A DNA stretch of 64,000 nt from Prostheceraeus crozeri (taxonomy: Eukaryota > Platyhelminthes > Polycladida > Euryleptidae): contig CAJQUW010007034.1 in assembly GCA_907163375.1 (NCBI GenBank), positions 1 to 64,000 of the forward strand, read 5' to 3'. Positions 53,601 through 63,825 of the stretch are shown here, in pieces. The notes under the pieces were generated by a model. The model was not told the DNA's origin and made no database searches. It was given only the letters and a program-made list of their open reading frames with translations. Numbering within the stretch: the stretch's first letter is position 1; each line of letters opens with the position of its first letter. A program made the position numbers and the translations under genes.

Positions 53601-56511
53601 AAACGATTTCACCTCATACTTTGGTATACCAAAGAGTTCCGGGTATCGTCCTGGTTCTCCCAAAACATCCTGCGATTTGGATAGGAGACGCAACCTGACA
53701 GAATCATTATTCCAATAAAAGTCTTAACTTCCGATTTCGAAAAATGTAGATGAGGCTCATTTTTCTGCATAATATATCTTTGTGTTTCAACACATATGTG
53801 ATCAATGATCTCATCACCAAAAAAGAGTTCGAATAGCTCGATCGGAGAAAAATCTCTGCATCTATCATAACTGGGTTCTGGAAATAGGGGATATTATCTT
53901 TATTGTCCTTTCTACACCACTTCAAAGACTTTTCTATGTTGGAAAGTAGCTCGAAGTCGAATTCATATTTGTACCCTGCGTCCTCGTCTTCAAGGCATGC
54001 TACATGCGCTTGTGCACGTAACTGGTTTCCCGACAGATGATCCGCTTCATCACCCGAATCTTCGTCTGTTAAAACAGCTGCGTCAGGCGGCTCTATGAAA
54101 ATATCATTCTCGTCGATTTCATCTTGCTCCACCAAAGCGACAACGGCATCAACAGTGTACCTGCAAATCAATATGACAGTCTAAGTAGATGACAGCAAGC
54201 AGATGCGCGAGTGGCGCAGTGGTATCGATGTTAGATACACTATCCGTAAGGACACGGGTTCGATTCCCCAGCCAAACTTTTTTTAACATGAAAATATTGC
54301 CGGGTTGTAATTTTCAAACACGTCATTTATGCATATTCAATGCAAATTCTTAACTTTGCCTCTTTATTTTTGAAAACCAAGAGAAGTTTGGTATTGTAAA
54401 CATGTTAAAATTCAACTTTGTACAGAGATGTATGTATCTCGTAAGTCCTAGCGTGACCATATGGTCACATCATGATTACATAACTGGTTCTTAGGTAGAT
54501 CATCCATCAAACGAAATTTCCTATATCCAATAACACCTTATAGGTCGTGATAGCAACATACACTGGGACTGTTGCTTTACTGGTTAGTTTTTCAGGTGTT
54601 CAGAATGCAATGAAAAAGCGTTACTTACGTTTTTCTCCTCTTGGACGATGTAGCCATGATATTTCACTTAGCGCCACCGAAACAAGAGATGACAATCAAT
54701 CGAAAATACTGTGAATTAAAACAACAGGGTAATCTGCTATATTATTAAAGCGAAAACAGGATAATTGTTCAAGCTAGGACTTAATGGGTTAATTATTTAA
54801 GAAGTAGGACTTTTAGTCTTTGATAACATCGTAGATATAGCGCACATTCATGTTATCGTCATCTAAGTGGATAAGTTAATTCGCTCACTTTCGTTCGGTA
54901 TCTACTCTCTCAAGGAAGGCCAGGTGGTCCATAAGCGGACATTTTCGCGATTTCTTTGCTCGTGAAGAACCTGTAGGCAATTTTCTCTCTCTCTTGTGTC
55001 TCATGAAAGTGTCTCGAATATTCTTCCATCGGCTTTTACAGACGTCATCTGAAAAAAAGACATTCTAAACGTAATCTAAAAAGACTCAAAAGACGTTAGG
55101 ATAAGTTAACTAGGCCTAAAAAATTAAGATTAGAAAGTTAATGAGGTTACACAAGTTTTGAACGTGACTGACCGAATGCACCTGCTGCCTTTTTCCAAAT
55201 ATGTCATTTCAGGTTCAGTATGTCATTTGGATAAATATGTTGTGATGCTACGACAACGTCCGTAAATACAAGTACATGTGCCAGCATACAGGGCCTATGT
55301 TGATGTATACAGGCAATGCGATGGAAAGCACGATGATGATGGTACTCATATCGCGAAAGTCTTCGAGGACAAGTGGAACTTTCCAGCATGCATGTCAGCT
55401 GTGGATGGCAAGCATGTCCGCATATATTGTCCAGGAAAAAGTGGCTCTCAGTTTTATAATTACAAAGATCATTTCTCGGTGGTCTTGTTGGCATTCGTTG
55501 ATGCTAATTACAAATTTGTGATGGTCGATATTGGCTCATATGGAAAAGAAGGCGATAGTGGTATAATCGAGAAGTCCAATATTGGAAAGTTTATAAAGAG
55601 CGATGGTTTTTACCCACCTCCGAAACAAATGCATGATAATCTTGAATTGCCGCATGTATGTGTGGGTGATGAAGCATTTAAACTGTCAACTCATATGATG
55701 AAACCGTATCCAAGAAGCATTGCCCGACTCCACAGCTCGAAAGCCATTTTTATTTATAGGCTTTCACGTGCAAGGAGAGTTTCTGAGAACTCTTTCGCCC
55801 TCAAGTCAAGTGTTCAGAATATTTATGCACCTATTGCTGTGAATGTCGAAGTTACAGATGCATTGATTATGACAGCATGTTGTCTTCACAACCTGCTGAG
55901 AGATGCGTACCTCGAGAAAAATGATGAATGTTACTTCAAAGTCACCTCGGAAAATCATCAACGGAGCAAGTGAGTTTCATTGAGAGCAAGTGGAGGCTTT
56001 GGCAGTGTTGATGGCTTTGAAGTCAGAGAGCGCTTTACGTCTTATTTTACAAATTCTGGGAAACTTCCATGGCAATTGAAGCATGTAATGAAAACTGATA
56101 CTGATTCGTGAATCCAAAAAAATCATTGTATTCCTTCCGAGTTTTTCTACTACTTCCGATGTCTAAATTCATGAATTTGATAACTCATTTCTCCTACTCC
56201 TATAAGCGATTCACTTGAATTTTATTCATCGAATCACATGCTATATATATTCTGAATTTGCGATAGAAAATATCAGTAGGTCTGATCTGCTTGCTATCTA
56301 GATGGAAATGTTTAAGTGAAGGAATCTGATCAATTTTTCATAGATGCTGTAGAAAGAACATGAAGGGTCTCTACTCACCTGATAAATTCAATGAATCAGA
56401 TATTTCCCTCCATACATTATCACGCATGTTGATGTCCTCGTAATGCTGGCTTTTTGCATCATAGATGCACGGGTGTTGATGTACCAATTCGATCAACCTT
56501 GTATCATCCAT
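50690..56511 (-). CDS. MADF-BESS protein gene, three exons, apparently intact (274 codons)
   Basis: Exon 1 (56511-56379) reads [40 protein letters not shown] and ends CAG/GTGAG. Exon 2 (55048-54889) starts after TTTTTTTCAG, reads [20 protein letters not shown] and [16 protein letters not shown], and ends at GTGAGC. Exon 3 (51221-50690) starts after TTTTCAG, opens [16 protein letters not shown], and has acidic and Lys-rich linkers and a BESS motif ([34 protein letters not shown]). All junctions keep frame, with no stops. Residues 1-95 form the MADF DNA-binding domain; BESS near 225-260 mediates protein contacts. Such proteins are transcription factors or Harbinger partners. Intron 2 contains piggyBac B; intron 1 contains an antisense Harbinger transposase. 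Confidence 0.85.
52453..54654 (-). pseudogene. piggyBac transposase B, two exons, frame-broken
   Basis: Exon 1 (54654-54626) reads [10 protein letters not shown] and ends at GTAAG; exon 2 starts at about 54162 after TTTGCAG with [20 protein letters not shown]. An acidic N-terminus follows, then [20 protein letters not shown] (first catalytic Asp), [32 protein letters not shown] (late Asp block), [20 protein letters not shown] and NAWLLHR. The C-terminal Cys-rich finger is [20 protein letters not shown] followed by [10 protein letters not shown], with the stop at 52453. At least two shifts, near 53730 and between 53250 and 53080, separate the blocks. All expected regions are present, so it is less eroded than piggyBac A. 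Confidence 0.9.
54205..54280 (+). repeat. tRNA-like sequence (tRNA pseudogene or SINE head)
   Basis: Has a box A-like GAGTGGCGCAGTGG and box B GGTTCGATTCC 40 bp later, as in tRNA genes. The acceptor stem and part of the T stem do not pair, so a working tRNA is unlikely. It sits in the intron of the piggyBac B transposase, after exon 1. Confidence 0.5.
55278..56111 (+). pseudogene. Harbinger transposase, C-terminal two-thirds, antisense in the MADF-BESS intron 1
   Basis: The frame is open from YRAYVDVY through [20 protein letters not shown] (first Asp), [27 protein letters not shown] (second Asp), [20 protein letters not shown], and [16 protein letters not shown] (Glu). After a stop at 55973 and a shift, a C-terminal block [20 protein letters not shown] and [10 protein letters not shown] runs to 56111. 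The catalytic residues are kept. The N-terminal part (about 120 residues in relatives) is not visible upstream, although an AG acceptor-like site precedes the frame. MADF genes are the usual partners of such transposases. Confidence 0.85.
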
Positions 56512-56520
56512 TTCACTGCA

Positions 56521-57095
56521 GCTCCTCTGACTCAGCAATCAGCTGCGACGACTCTAAGCAAATGACTGCTTCCGAAGCGGTTGGAGTCGCGTGATTAGAG
56601 CCGCGTTGCTATAGACGCGCCGATCGTGCGACTCGAGACGCGTGGTTGGAAAGGGGGTCATGGGAAACAATGAAAAGCAGTGCAAGTTGACAGACGCGCG
56701 ACTCGAGCCGTAGGACTGGAGTCGCTTCAGTCGCGTCATTCGAATTCGACCTTTAGCCATAATTTTCATGCAATTTCCATTCTTGGACTTTCTATGGTAT
56801 TGTTCATCTCTATAATTTTCACCGTCAAAATGCAAGGCGGTCATAATATTTCCGTTGGTGCTGTGCGCCTTTTATCCTGAACTTTGCTTAGCATTGGACC
56901 TTTACGTATGTAGACACCCCAGACAATTTCAAATTTTTCAAGTCTTTCACAAGTCGAACATAATGAAGTCTATTTGGACGAATTACGAGCTCATAGATGA
57001 CATAGGAACCAGTGTGACTCCGCCCAAGCACTTTCCACGACCGTTGCCTTCAACCAGACAAAGGAATCTGTGCTCATGTTAGCTCCTACTTTTTT
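56521..57095. promoter_or_regulatory. CpG-rich upstream region of the MADF-BESS gene
   Basis: 56570-56745 is GC- and CpG-rich, with repeated GACGCG, GAGTCGCG and GCGACTCGAG words, some inverted. It lies directly upstream of the start codon at 56511 and may be its promoter, or the end of a Harbinger element, which often carry such short CpG repeats. No TIR partner was found. The rest has no recognised gene. Confidence 0.4.
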
Positions 57096-57152
57096 AGAGT
57101 GCGAGGTCAATCATCACTCCTAAATGATCCTTGTATTCCATTAGCTTATTAT

Positions 57153-57480
57153 CTATTTTTCCAAAAGATAGTTGCCACAGTGGCTGGCTTTAAGAAAATT
57201 CTCCGCCGTAGTAATGTCTTCAGTCGTGAGATGCTTCCCTTGAAAACGAGGATCTAGCAGATTCGCAGATTTATGTACTGATCTATGAGTAGCTATGAAC
57301 TCGTTTCTGAATCTCAATCTGGTTGTGAAGCCTAACATCTTCCTCTTTTTCAACGATGTCCATTATTGATCTCTCAATAAAGCACCAAGCTGTTGGAATG
57401 ATGGATGCTTGAGAAACGTCACCTTCCACCTCGTCGGTCGCGTGTTTCAATGGAGTGAGCAGACGCTTGTCAAACTAAGA
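57153..57480 (-). pseudogene. hAT-like transposase fragment
   Basis: Reads SQASIIPTAWCFIERSIMD in one frame, then RFRNEFIATHRSVHKSANLL, DPRFQGKHLTTEDITTAENF and LKASHCGN in another. VH-x-A-x-LLDPRF-x-G followed by an acidic helix is a block seen just before the dimerisation domain of hAT-like transposases. At least one shift. No catalytic Asp block was found. Confidence 0.6.
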
Positions 57481-58107
57481 TCGCTTCCAAAATTCTTCGA
57501 GGGTTGGGTTTTGACGTGACTCGCTTTAATATTTCCTTTACGAAAATTCCGTATGGTTTTTATGAGATTTTTCTCATATATATCCTATGAAATTTCATGC
57601 GCACTTGAAACGTTTTCGCTCTATATATCTCATCAATTTATTCAGAGTTGTCTTTTTACTGCTCACACTACTTATCTGCCGCCTGGTTACTGAATCACTC
57701 AAACATGAACTGTGATTGTATATACGGGAGTCATCTAAAATGTTTGTGCCGATGGTCTACAAAATGAAAATGATGATCAGAATTCCACATTGATTATTAA
57801 AATTAGTTCATTGCCGATTCAGTCAGGCAATTCTACCTCTCTGACATGTGTCAAAGGGCAAAGACCTTGAAAGAATATATTGATTGCTGCAGCGTCGGAA
57901 TGCGACTTGTTAAATATTTCGTCGAGTGCACCTTTCTCAAGAAACGATAGACGAATATATATTAAGATTGGTCGAGTTTATGGTGAACAAAGTGAAAGAA
58001 CCATCAATTCCAGCATAATTAGCACTCACTTTTGCCAGTTCGGTGTCAGGCTGAATACAGACCCAATCGAAATCGTTTGGGTCTACTTAAGTTTATAATG
58101 AACAGCA

Positions 58108-58760
58108 TTATTGATAATACGATAATTCGGTAGTCTCGTTCATGGATCTTGACATGGAATGAGTCAGGTGAATGTTCTTCGGAACTTTCACTTTTGGAGG
58201 ATTCTTCAATCCTTTAAGGATAGTCATTACCTTCAGCATCTGACCTCCCATTCCATCGCAGAGAGCAGTTGTGCAAGGGGTCTTGCCGTGGCCGGTATCG
58301 ATCGAATCCACGGTGCGCTCACCTTTAAATGTGATAGTGCGCGTGCTCACCATATCACTGTAGCAAGGCACCTCGTCCATAGTGTAGATCTGATCAGCTG
58401 GAATACCCTCCGAGGCCAGTATTGCGTTAGACAAATGGAGCAATCTTGGTACGCTCCTCGGGAGTTTGGCTGTTCTGTCGAGCCACATGAGTGACGACGG
58501 GTAGGACCAATTTACTTCGTTTCATGAATTCATGGATCCACTTGTCTGTTCCGGTGAAAGCAATGCCAAGTTCTGCGGCGATGACTTTACCTTATCGAAG
58601 TCGTGTCCAGCTAACGTTTCGTTTTGCTTGCCGCTCGGCTTGCACCCACTCATACAACAGAGATTCAAGTTCTGAAAAGTAGACTTTTCTTCCACCACCC
58701 GGAAGACGACGGGAAGTCTGCTTCTTTGACGCAGTCTTGAGTTTGGTCTCGTTTACTCGA
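58108..58760 (-). pseudogene. pogo/Tigger-like transposase remnant
   Basis: The upstream part shows a CENP-B-type DNA-binding block: ELESLLYEWVQAERQAKRNV, SWTRLR, a stop, then AELGIAFTGTDKWIHEFMKR. The downstream frame reads ILASEGIPADQIYTMDEVPC (first catalytic Asp), RTITFKGERTVDSIDTGHGK, and GGQMLKVMTILKGLKNPP, the start of the DDE domain of the pogo superfamily. The second and third catalytic residues would lie beyond 58108 and were not found. It has several breaks. Confidence 0.75.
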
Positions 58761-59217
58761 AACCCGCGTAAAACACTTCGAAATACGTTCTGTAAATACG
58801 TGTGAACTTATATTGTGTATTACTTCATCTCTCATGTGTCTTTCCGTACATTCATACGTGACCAAGCCTCCCTCTCCGTCTTCGTCTAATCCACTGCCAT
58901 TTGAAATCTTCCCACGACCACTACCCTGCCGCACCTTTCTTAAGTCAAGTATATTAATGGAAAGGATGTTGTCTGAGTCATTATCACTTCAAGAGTTGTC
59001 GCGACATGACTCTGTTGACCTAGTGCTATCTGCTCAGAGGATGAGGTCAGGCGAAGTCAGATCATAACTGCTGACATCCCTACACTTCACGCTATCGCCT
59101 CTAATTCAAAAAGTACAAAACCGATTTGCACTAAGTTTTACATAAGGGTAGAAAATATACTTAAATACGTCTCTGAAATGTGCCGGTTGATTCAGATTTG
59201 CGGATTTTAGACAAATT

Positions 59218-60028
59218 TCAAAACCTGGGGGGGAGATAGACCATAAGTACCAAAATTTCAAAACTAAGTTGGATGAAAAGTCTTGTAATGAAAATGCCAA
59301 GCCAATGCAGGATGTTTTCATAACCACATTCTTTGTTGATGAAGTCGGATACAGAAACGCACTCCATCTTCTTAGTTCTGCTGTGTGGGACAACGGAAGT
59401 TAGGTGTTTATTTCCTTTGTTATAAATTGACTTCCTCACTATCCCTCCCGTTGCGTCGATATGGAACACTTCCGTCGCTGTGGACGCTATCGGTTTGTCT
59501 AGACCTCAGACCGTACAGAGGAAGGCAGTGCTCTGTCATCCATTTAATTGGTTTTGTATTGTGGTATTTATTCATTTCCCCAGACTGTAGAACTTGCGTT
59601 TGGAGTGGTTCCATATTATCGACGAAATACTTCTTGAATGGTGAATTGTTGTTTCGAATTTCACTGGATTTTGCGCATGAATAATTATTTGGGTGATAAA
59701 CCTCAACTTCTTGAGGATCGTCATCATCTGAATGCCGTTTCAAATCCTTGACTTTCTTCTTTATGACATCAGTGGTATAGGGCGAATTGAACATCTGCAC
59801 CATTTCCTGCCAAGCTTCAATAGCACCATCCATGTTCGTTGCTGCCGGAAGTGTCGGAAAGCTCTTGAGGACTACATGCTTCCCGTCTTTTGCTTGAAAT
59901 GGTGATACAGTTTTCGACACACTTGAAATGATGTGGCTACTGCACAAAAACAGGCGGAACTTCATTGCAGGAGTGTTCTCTTCGGTCAAATTCTTGAAGA
60001 CACCCGTATGAAAATATTTTAGAAACAT
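59218..60028 (-). pseudogene. unclassified transposase-like protein with FHIDATG motif
   Basis: The 202-codon frame at 59420-60028 ends WMTEHCLPLYGLRSRQ and is followed in another frame by VFHIDATGGIVRKSIYNKGN, TSVVPHSRTKKMECVSVSDF and INKECGYENILHWL. An H-x-DATG motif followed by a basic strand and a P-x-SDF-like block is found in multi-copy, transposase-like proteins of invertebrates and recalls the first Asp of MULE-type domains. The family name is uncertain. One or two shifts are present. Confidence 0.5.
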
Positions 60029-60109
60029 TACTGAAAAAAATAATGATTCCTAAAATTTCATGTAATGAAAAATCTACTGAAACCGTAGTTCAACATTACT
60101 GGTTTGTCT

Positions 60110-60340
60110 ACGGAAGAAACCATGTTTTTTATTATGTTTCAGTAGAAATTTCAGTAATGAAATGTCAAATATTTCAGCAATGTTTTCAGTAATGATGTGT
60201 CAAATTTTCGGTAATGATACGAAGTATGTCATATGTTTCAGTAGTAATTTCAGTAATGAATTGCTTCATGTTTCAGTAGTAATTTCAGTAATGAATTGTA
60301 TTATGTTTCAGGAGTAATTTTAGTAATGAAAGTGAAATGG
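60110..60340. repeat. AT-rich tandem repeat of about 40 bp (TTCAGTAATGAA)
   Basis: ATGTTTCAGTAGTAATTTC followed by AGTAATGAATTG recurs four to five times with variation. The flank at 60030-60100 holds the same words in inverted orientation (CTGAAACC, TTACTGAA-like), so the patch may fold. Confidence 0.75.
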
Positions 60341-60680
60341 TTTTAATACGCATCAATTCGTATAGTTGAAGCGATGTATTAACAAACGGAAAAATTCATC
60401 GTGGGCTCATCACAAGAATGATGGATAAGTATCTTGAAATTGCCAGAACATTCGATTGCCCGAGTAAACACCTCCACATAGAGAATTTTTTTCCACTATT
60501 TTTCGAAAAATTTTATACAAAACATCTACTACACTATAAAGTAGATATCACTACACTACAAAATATACACTTGATGAGTTCGTAATAATCGAAATATTTA
60601 GAAGTCACTCCAGTTTTCTCAAAACTTTTCTTCCACTGCGGGTAAAAGCGCTCTAACTTCACGATTTACACTCGTCTGTA

Positions 60681-62680
60681 ATGGCAGCGTTCATGCAAAT
60701 TCGCGAAGTCAAGAAATATAGAGAATTGCAAGACTACAGTGATTTGACGATGCCGAAATGGTTCGTCGATTTCGATTTAATTCTACTGGAATTGAGTACT
60801 TAAGGGATTTAGTTGACTCAGATATTCATCATGCCCTTTCAAACGGTCGGTCATTAGCAGCTGATATGCAGGTGATGATAGCTTTGAGATATTTGGCTTC
60901 AAATGACTTCCAGAACGGTGAGTCAAAACCATTTTTTGGGAAGTGGAATATCCCATCTCTGATTTTGCTTTTATTCAATGCCTTAACATCCCAGCATCCC
61001 ATAACGGTGATATGAAAATCCTTCATCGATATCTTTTTTTCTGGAAGGCCATATTTAAATATGGCCACCAAATGCATAAAATTGTTAAATCAAAATATCA
61101 ATTCATTGTGCTATCGCCTTTTTCTTGCAACCAAATCAAGCAGTCAATTTCTCTACATTTTTATTAATTATTTGAGACTAACTGGTGGCATCTATAGTCA
61201 TTTTTGAAGCTCCTACAGGGTGCTGCATTATGAAAAAAATAAAAATAAATATAGAAAATTATGATGTTTGAGATAGCATTCAGAATTCTCTCTAGCCCCT
61301 TGATGAGTTATGTTGAACCATCTAGAAGCATAGTCGAAGATTTCTTATCAGCATCTATACATATATACATACAGCAGGAGGTATTTATGGATCTCAGTTC
61401 CATAGAATGGGAAAACACAAATTTGTTTATTTTGTGATTACAGCGCTTTCCGGATAAAATTCAAACATATTTCGAGATGATGTCTATGTCCCTTGATATA
61501 CATGCAACACGTACAGAGCACGCGATCTTCTGACAGGATTCGAATAATTTGAATCTGAATTCAAATTAGACGAATTGTTGCATTGTCACATTTAGTTCGA
61601 ATCATTTGACTTATGATGCCGTACACTGCAAGATATCACAACGACACGAGAAAATCTGTTTGAGTACTTTTACTATGTTTTGAGTACTGTTTTGAGTACA
61701 AATTACTATGTCTTCAAAAAGTGAAAGATTTGCGAACTATTAGCAGTTCAATGATGCAACTCATTGCAAAATTTGCTCTTGATGGATTTGATGGAGCTGA
61801 CACCAGATTGCCAAACGTAATATGCACCACTTGTAGGATAACTTTGTCTGAATTCGAGAAAGGAAAGTTTCTTCGGCAGTTGCCTCTGTGTCACCATTCT
61901 AAAATTCCAAAGAGATACATAACGAGATCGACTGATGACAATCAATGTTCGTGTCATATTTGTGAAATCAGCAGATCTGATGCCATTTCCGGAAATGCTA
62001 TGAAAAATAAGGTGAGCTTTCCGGGTGATGCTGATAGCAGCAAATCAAATATACTACTTTGGCGAACATGTCTATAAGAGATAGCGAAAGGAAAAGCTCA
62101 TACTTGTACCATGACAACCAGGACCGACAAACTAAATCAGTTGGTCGCAGAGCGTGAAAAAGTTGGCCAGCATGTTGCGTCTAGTTTAGTCATGAGATAC
62201 TCGCAAGAAGCCAATTCTAATGTGGTTGAGATATCACCATCTCCTCACGGAGGTACAAGTAGATTATGGAGACGCTACGAAGAAACCTTTCCAAATGCCT
62301 ACATACTGGCCGACAATGCCTACCCAAATAGGCAATGGCTTCTCACCCCCTTCTTAAATCCTCGCACCGATAATGAAGAAAGATATAATGCCACTCACAA
62401 GTCAACAAGAATCTTGATCGAGCAGTGTTTTGGTCGACTGAAAAGAAAATTCAGTATTCTACATAGTGAAATGCGTGTTTCACCAGAAAAGGCTGTATCA
62501 ATTATTTCAGCATGTTTCATACTGCATAACATTGCTATTCAATTGAATCAGCCAGAACCCGATGATGAACCAAATGTTCATATTGAGGATGCTGTTTCGT
62601 TTGAAAATAATCACGAGGATAACACTACGACAGCTAGAAATATGCTTACGCAACAATTTTTCAGTGATTTATCTGTTTAA
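60681..62680 (+). pseudogene. HARBI1-like Harbinger transposase, third copy, central part missing
   Basis: Exon 1 starts MAAFMQIREVKKYRELQDYS at 60681; after a one-base shift near 60750 it reads MVRRFRFNSTGIEYLRDLVD and SLAADMQVMIALRYLASNDF, ending at a GGTGAG donor (60917). The C-terminal part at 62111-62680 reads AYILADNAYPNRQWLLTPFL (second Asp), THKSTRILIEQCFGRLKRKF (Glu), and AVSIISACFILHNIAI. The block with the first Asp (DGTH) is not seen between them, where an unrelated Cys-rich frame lies instead. The last segment is open for 189 codons. Confidence 0.8.
61721..62077 (+). CDS. Cys-rich frame of unknown family inside the third Harbinger copy
   Basis: The 118-codon frame includes RLPNVICTTCRITLSEFEKG and STDDNQCSCHICEISRSDAI. 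C-x2-C and C-x-C-x2-C pairs suggest zinc binding. I recall similar LP-x-V-x-C-x2-CR and CHCYIC-like motifs in unnamed, repetitive invertebrate proteins. It may be a separate insertion or an N-terminal module of another mobile gene. Confidence 0.35.
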   Translation: MKDLRTISSSMMQLIAKFALDGFDGADTRLPNVICTTCRITLSEFEKGKFLRQLPLCHHSKIPKRYITRSTDDNQCSCHICEISRSDAISGNAMKNKVSFPGDADSSKSNILLWRTCL

Positions 62681-62689
62681 TCTCTTCCG

Positions 62690-63115
62690 TTATCCTCTAA
62701 AGTGGTACGTGATTTTGACGTATTTTGAAGGTGTGGTATAGGTAGGCCTATATTAAGAAAAATATATACATTATTTGAAATAAATTACTACATTCCAATT
62801 TCGATGTTAAAATGATTAATATTTAAATATTTCTAATAATTACTGTTTACAATGCGTTTCAATTGATATTTTGAATACATGACTTCGTTCTAATATTATC
62901 AAAAATCCAAAATCTTAAATGAAGACACAAAGTAGGCGGAAATAGCTCATCCCTTACACCTTCTTATACGTTTGTTTCTGGGCAAGTTCTCCCAAAAATA
63001 TTATTTAAAGCAATTGCAATATTGTATTAAATAAAATGTATTTGATATCAGAAGTTACTAATTTTGAAAACTCCAAAATTATCATATTCTACATGAAAAC
63101 ATAGGAAACGGGGGT
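62690..63115. other. no gene recognised
   Basis: AT-rich spacer between the Harbinger transposase and its Myb/SANT partner gene. Confidence 0.5.
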
Positions 63116-63120
63116 TTTGT

Positions 63121-63825
63121 CTACAAAGAAGATTTTGAATTAATGAAAATCTCTAAAGCTTGCTCTGCCTTCCGTAGAGCACATTCTTGAAGCTCTAAAT
63201 TTTCATACTGTTTCTCAAGAACAATGCGTTGAAGTTGAGGTACTGACAGTCTCTTTCTTTTTAAAGATATCGAATCAACGGTTCCACTTAATTGAACTTG
63301 AGCATCCGAGGTCTCTTCAGGCACAACGCTGATAGATGTAGTAGCTTCTTGCATTACGTCCAACTCTTCCATAACGTCAGTTTGGCAAGTTACCTCTAGT
63401 GAGCTTAAGAGACTTCTCATCGAATCATCCGCAGACACGATATTCTCCTTCTCAGATTCAATCCCAAAAGTAAGCCCTGCAAAAGAAGGCTTTGTCCGAT
63501 GAGATGCGATGATAATTTCCTCTGCTTCGGATATCTTCGTAAGATTGCCAATTCCACCCCAAGTCTTCACATGCTCTCTATTATTCTCCGGATGTTTTCG
63601 CTTGGCATTGATTTTCAGATATTTGTATTTGTCTTTTATTTGTGAAACTGTGTAAGAAGTTGCAAATTCGCTATTGATGGAATGCATTATCGAAAGCCAT
63701 GTGTCTCGCTTCTTCTGTTCAGCGCAATGCTGTTTGCACTTATCAGATAATTCGTCTCTTTTTCTTGCACTAACTGTGCTTGGCGCAATAGAATCTCCAA
63801 TGGCATTTCCTTGTTCGCGTTGAGA
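63121..63825 (-). CDS. Myb/SANT-like (Naif1-type) Harbinger partner protein, last exon
   Basis: The exon starts after ATTTTAG at 63825 and is open to the stop at 63121 (about 234 codons). It reads SQREQGNAIGDSIAPSTVSA, RKRDELSDKCKQHCAEQKKR, DTWLSIMHSINSEFATSYTV, and QIKDKYKYLKINAKRKHPEN. W-x2-I, the turn, then QIKDKYKYLK-x-AK is the third-helix region of a Myb/SANT-like domain as in Naif1 and MSANTD proteins. The C-terminus is a probable coiled coil (QLQRIVLEKQYENLELQECA). Such proteins guide Harbinger transposases to DNA. Tail to tail with the transposase. The first exon, with the N-terminal helices, was not found. Confidence 0.7.
   Translation of the reverse strand, partial: SQREQGNAIGDSIAPSTVSARKRDELSDKCKQHCAEQKKRDTWLSIMHSINSEFATSYTVSQIKDKYKYLKINAKRKHPENNREHVKTWGGIGNLTKISEAEEIIIASHRTKPSFAGLTFGIESEKENIVSADDSMRSLLSSLEVTCQTDVMEELDVMQEATTSISVVPEETSDAQVQLSGTVDSISLKRKRLSVPQLQRIVLEKQYENLELQECALRKAEQALEIFINSKSSL

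Larger units (their letters stand above)
52025..54788. mobile_element. piggyBac element B with TTAA target sites, in intron 2 of the MADF-BESS gene
   Basis: Flanked by TTAA at 52021-52024 and 54789-54792. The ends begin CCCATTAA in inverted orientation, then diverge (TGCCCG against GTCCTAG). Subterminal GTGACC(A)ATGGTCAC-type palindromes followed by GCTAGGACTTAC occur at 52155, 52195 and, inverted, at 54453. One transposase gene fills the interior on the minus strand, the same strand as the host gene's transcription. Confidence 0.93.

Noticed and set aside
54208-54278. Functional tRNA gene
   Set aside because: Box A and box B are present but the acceptor stem does not pair and the T stem pairs only partly.
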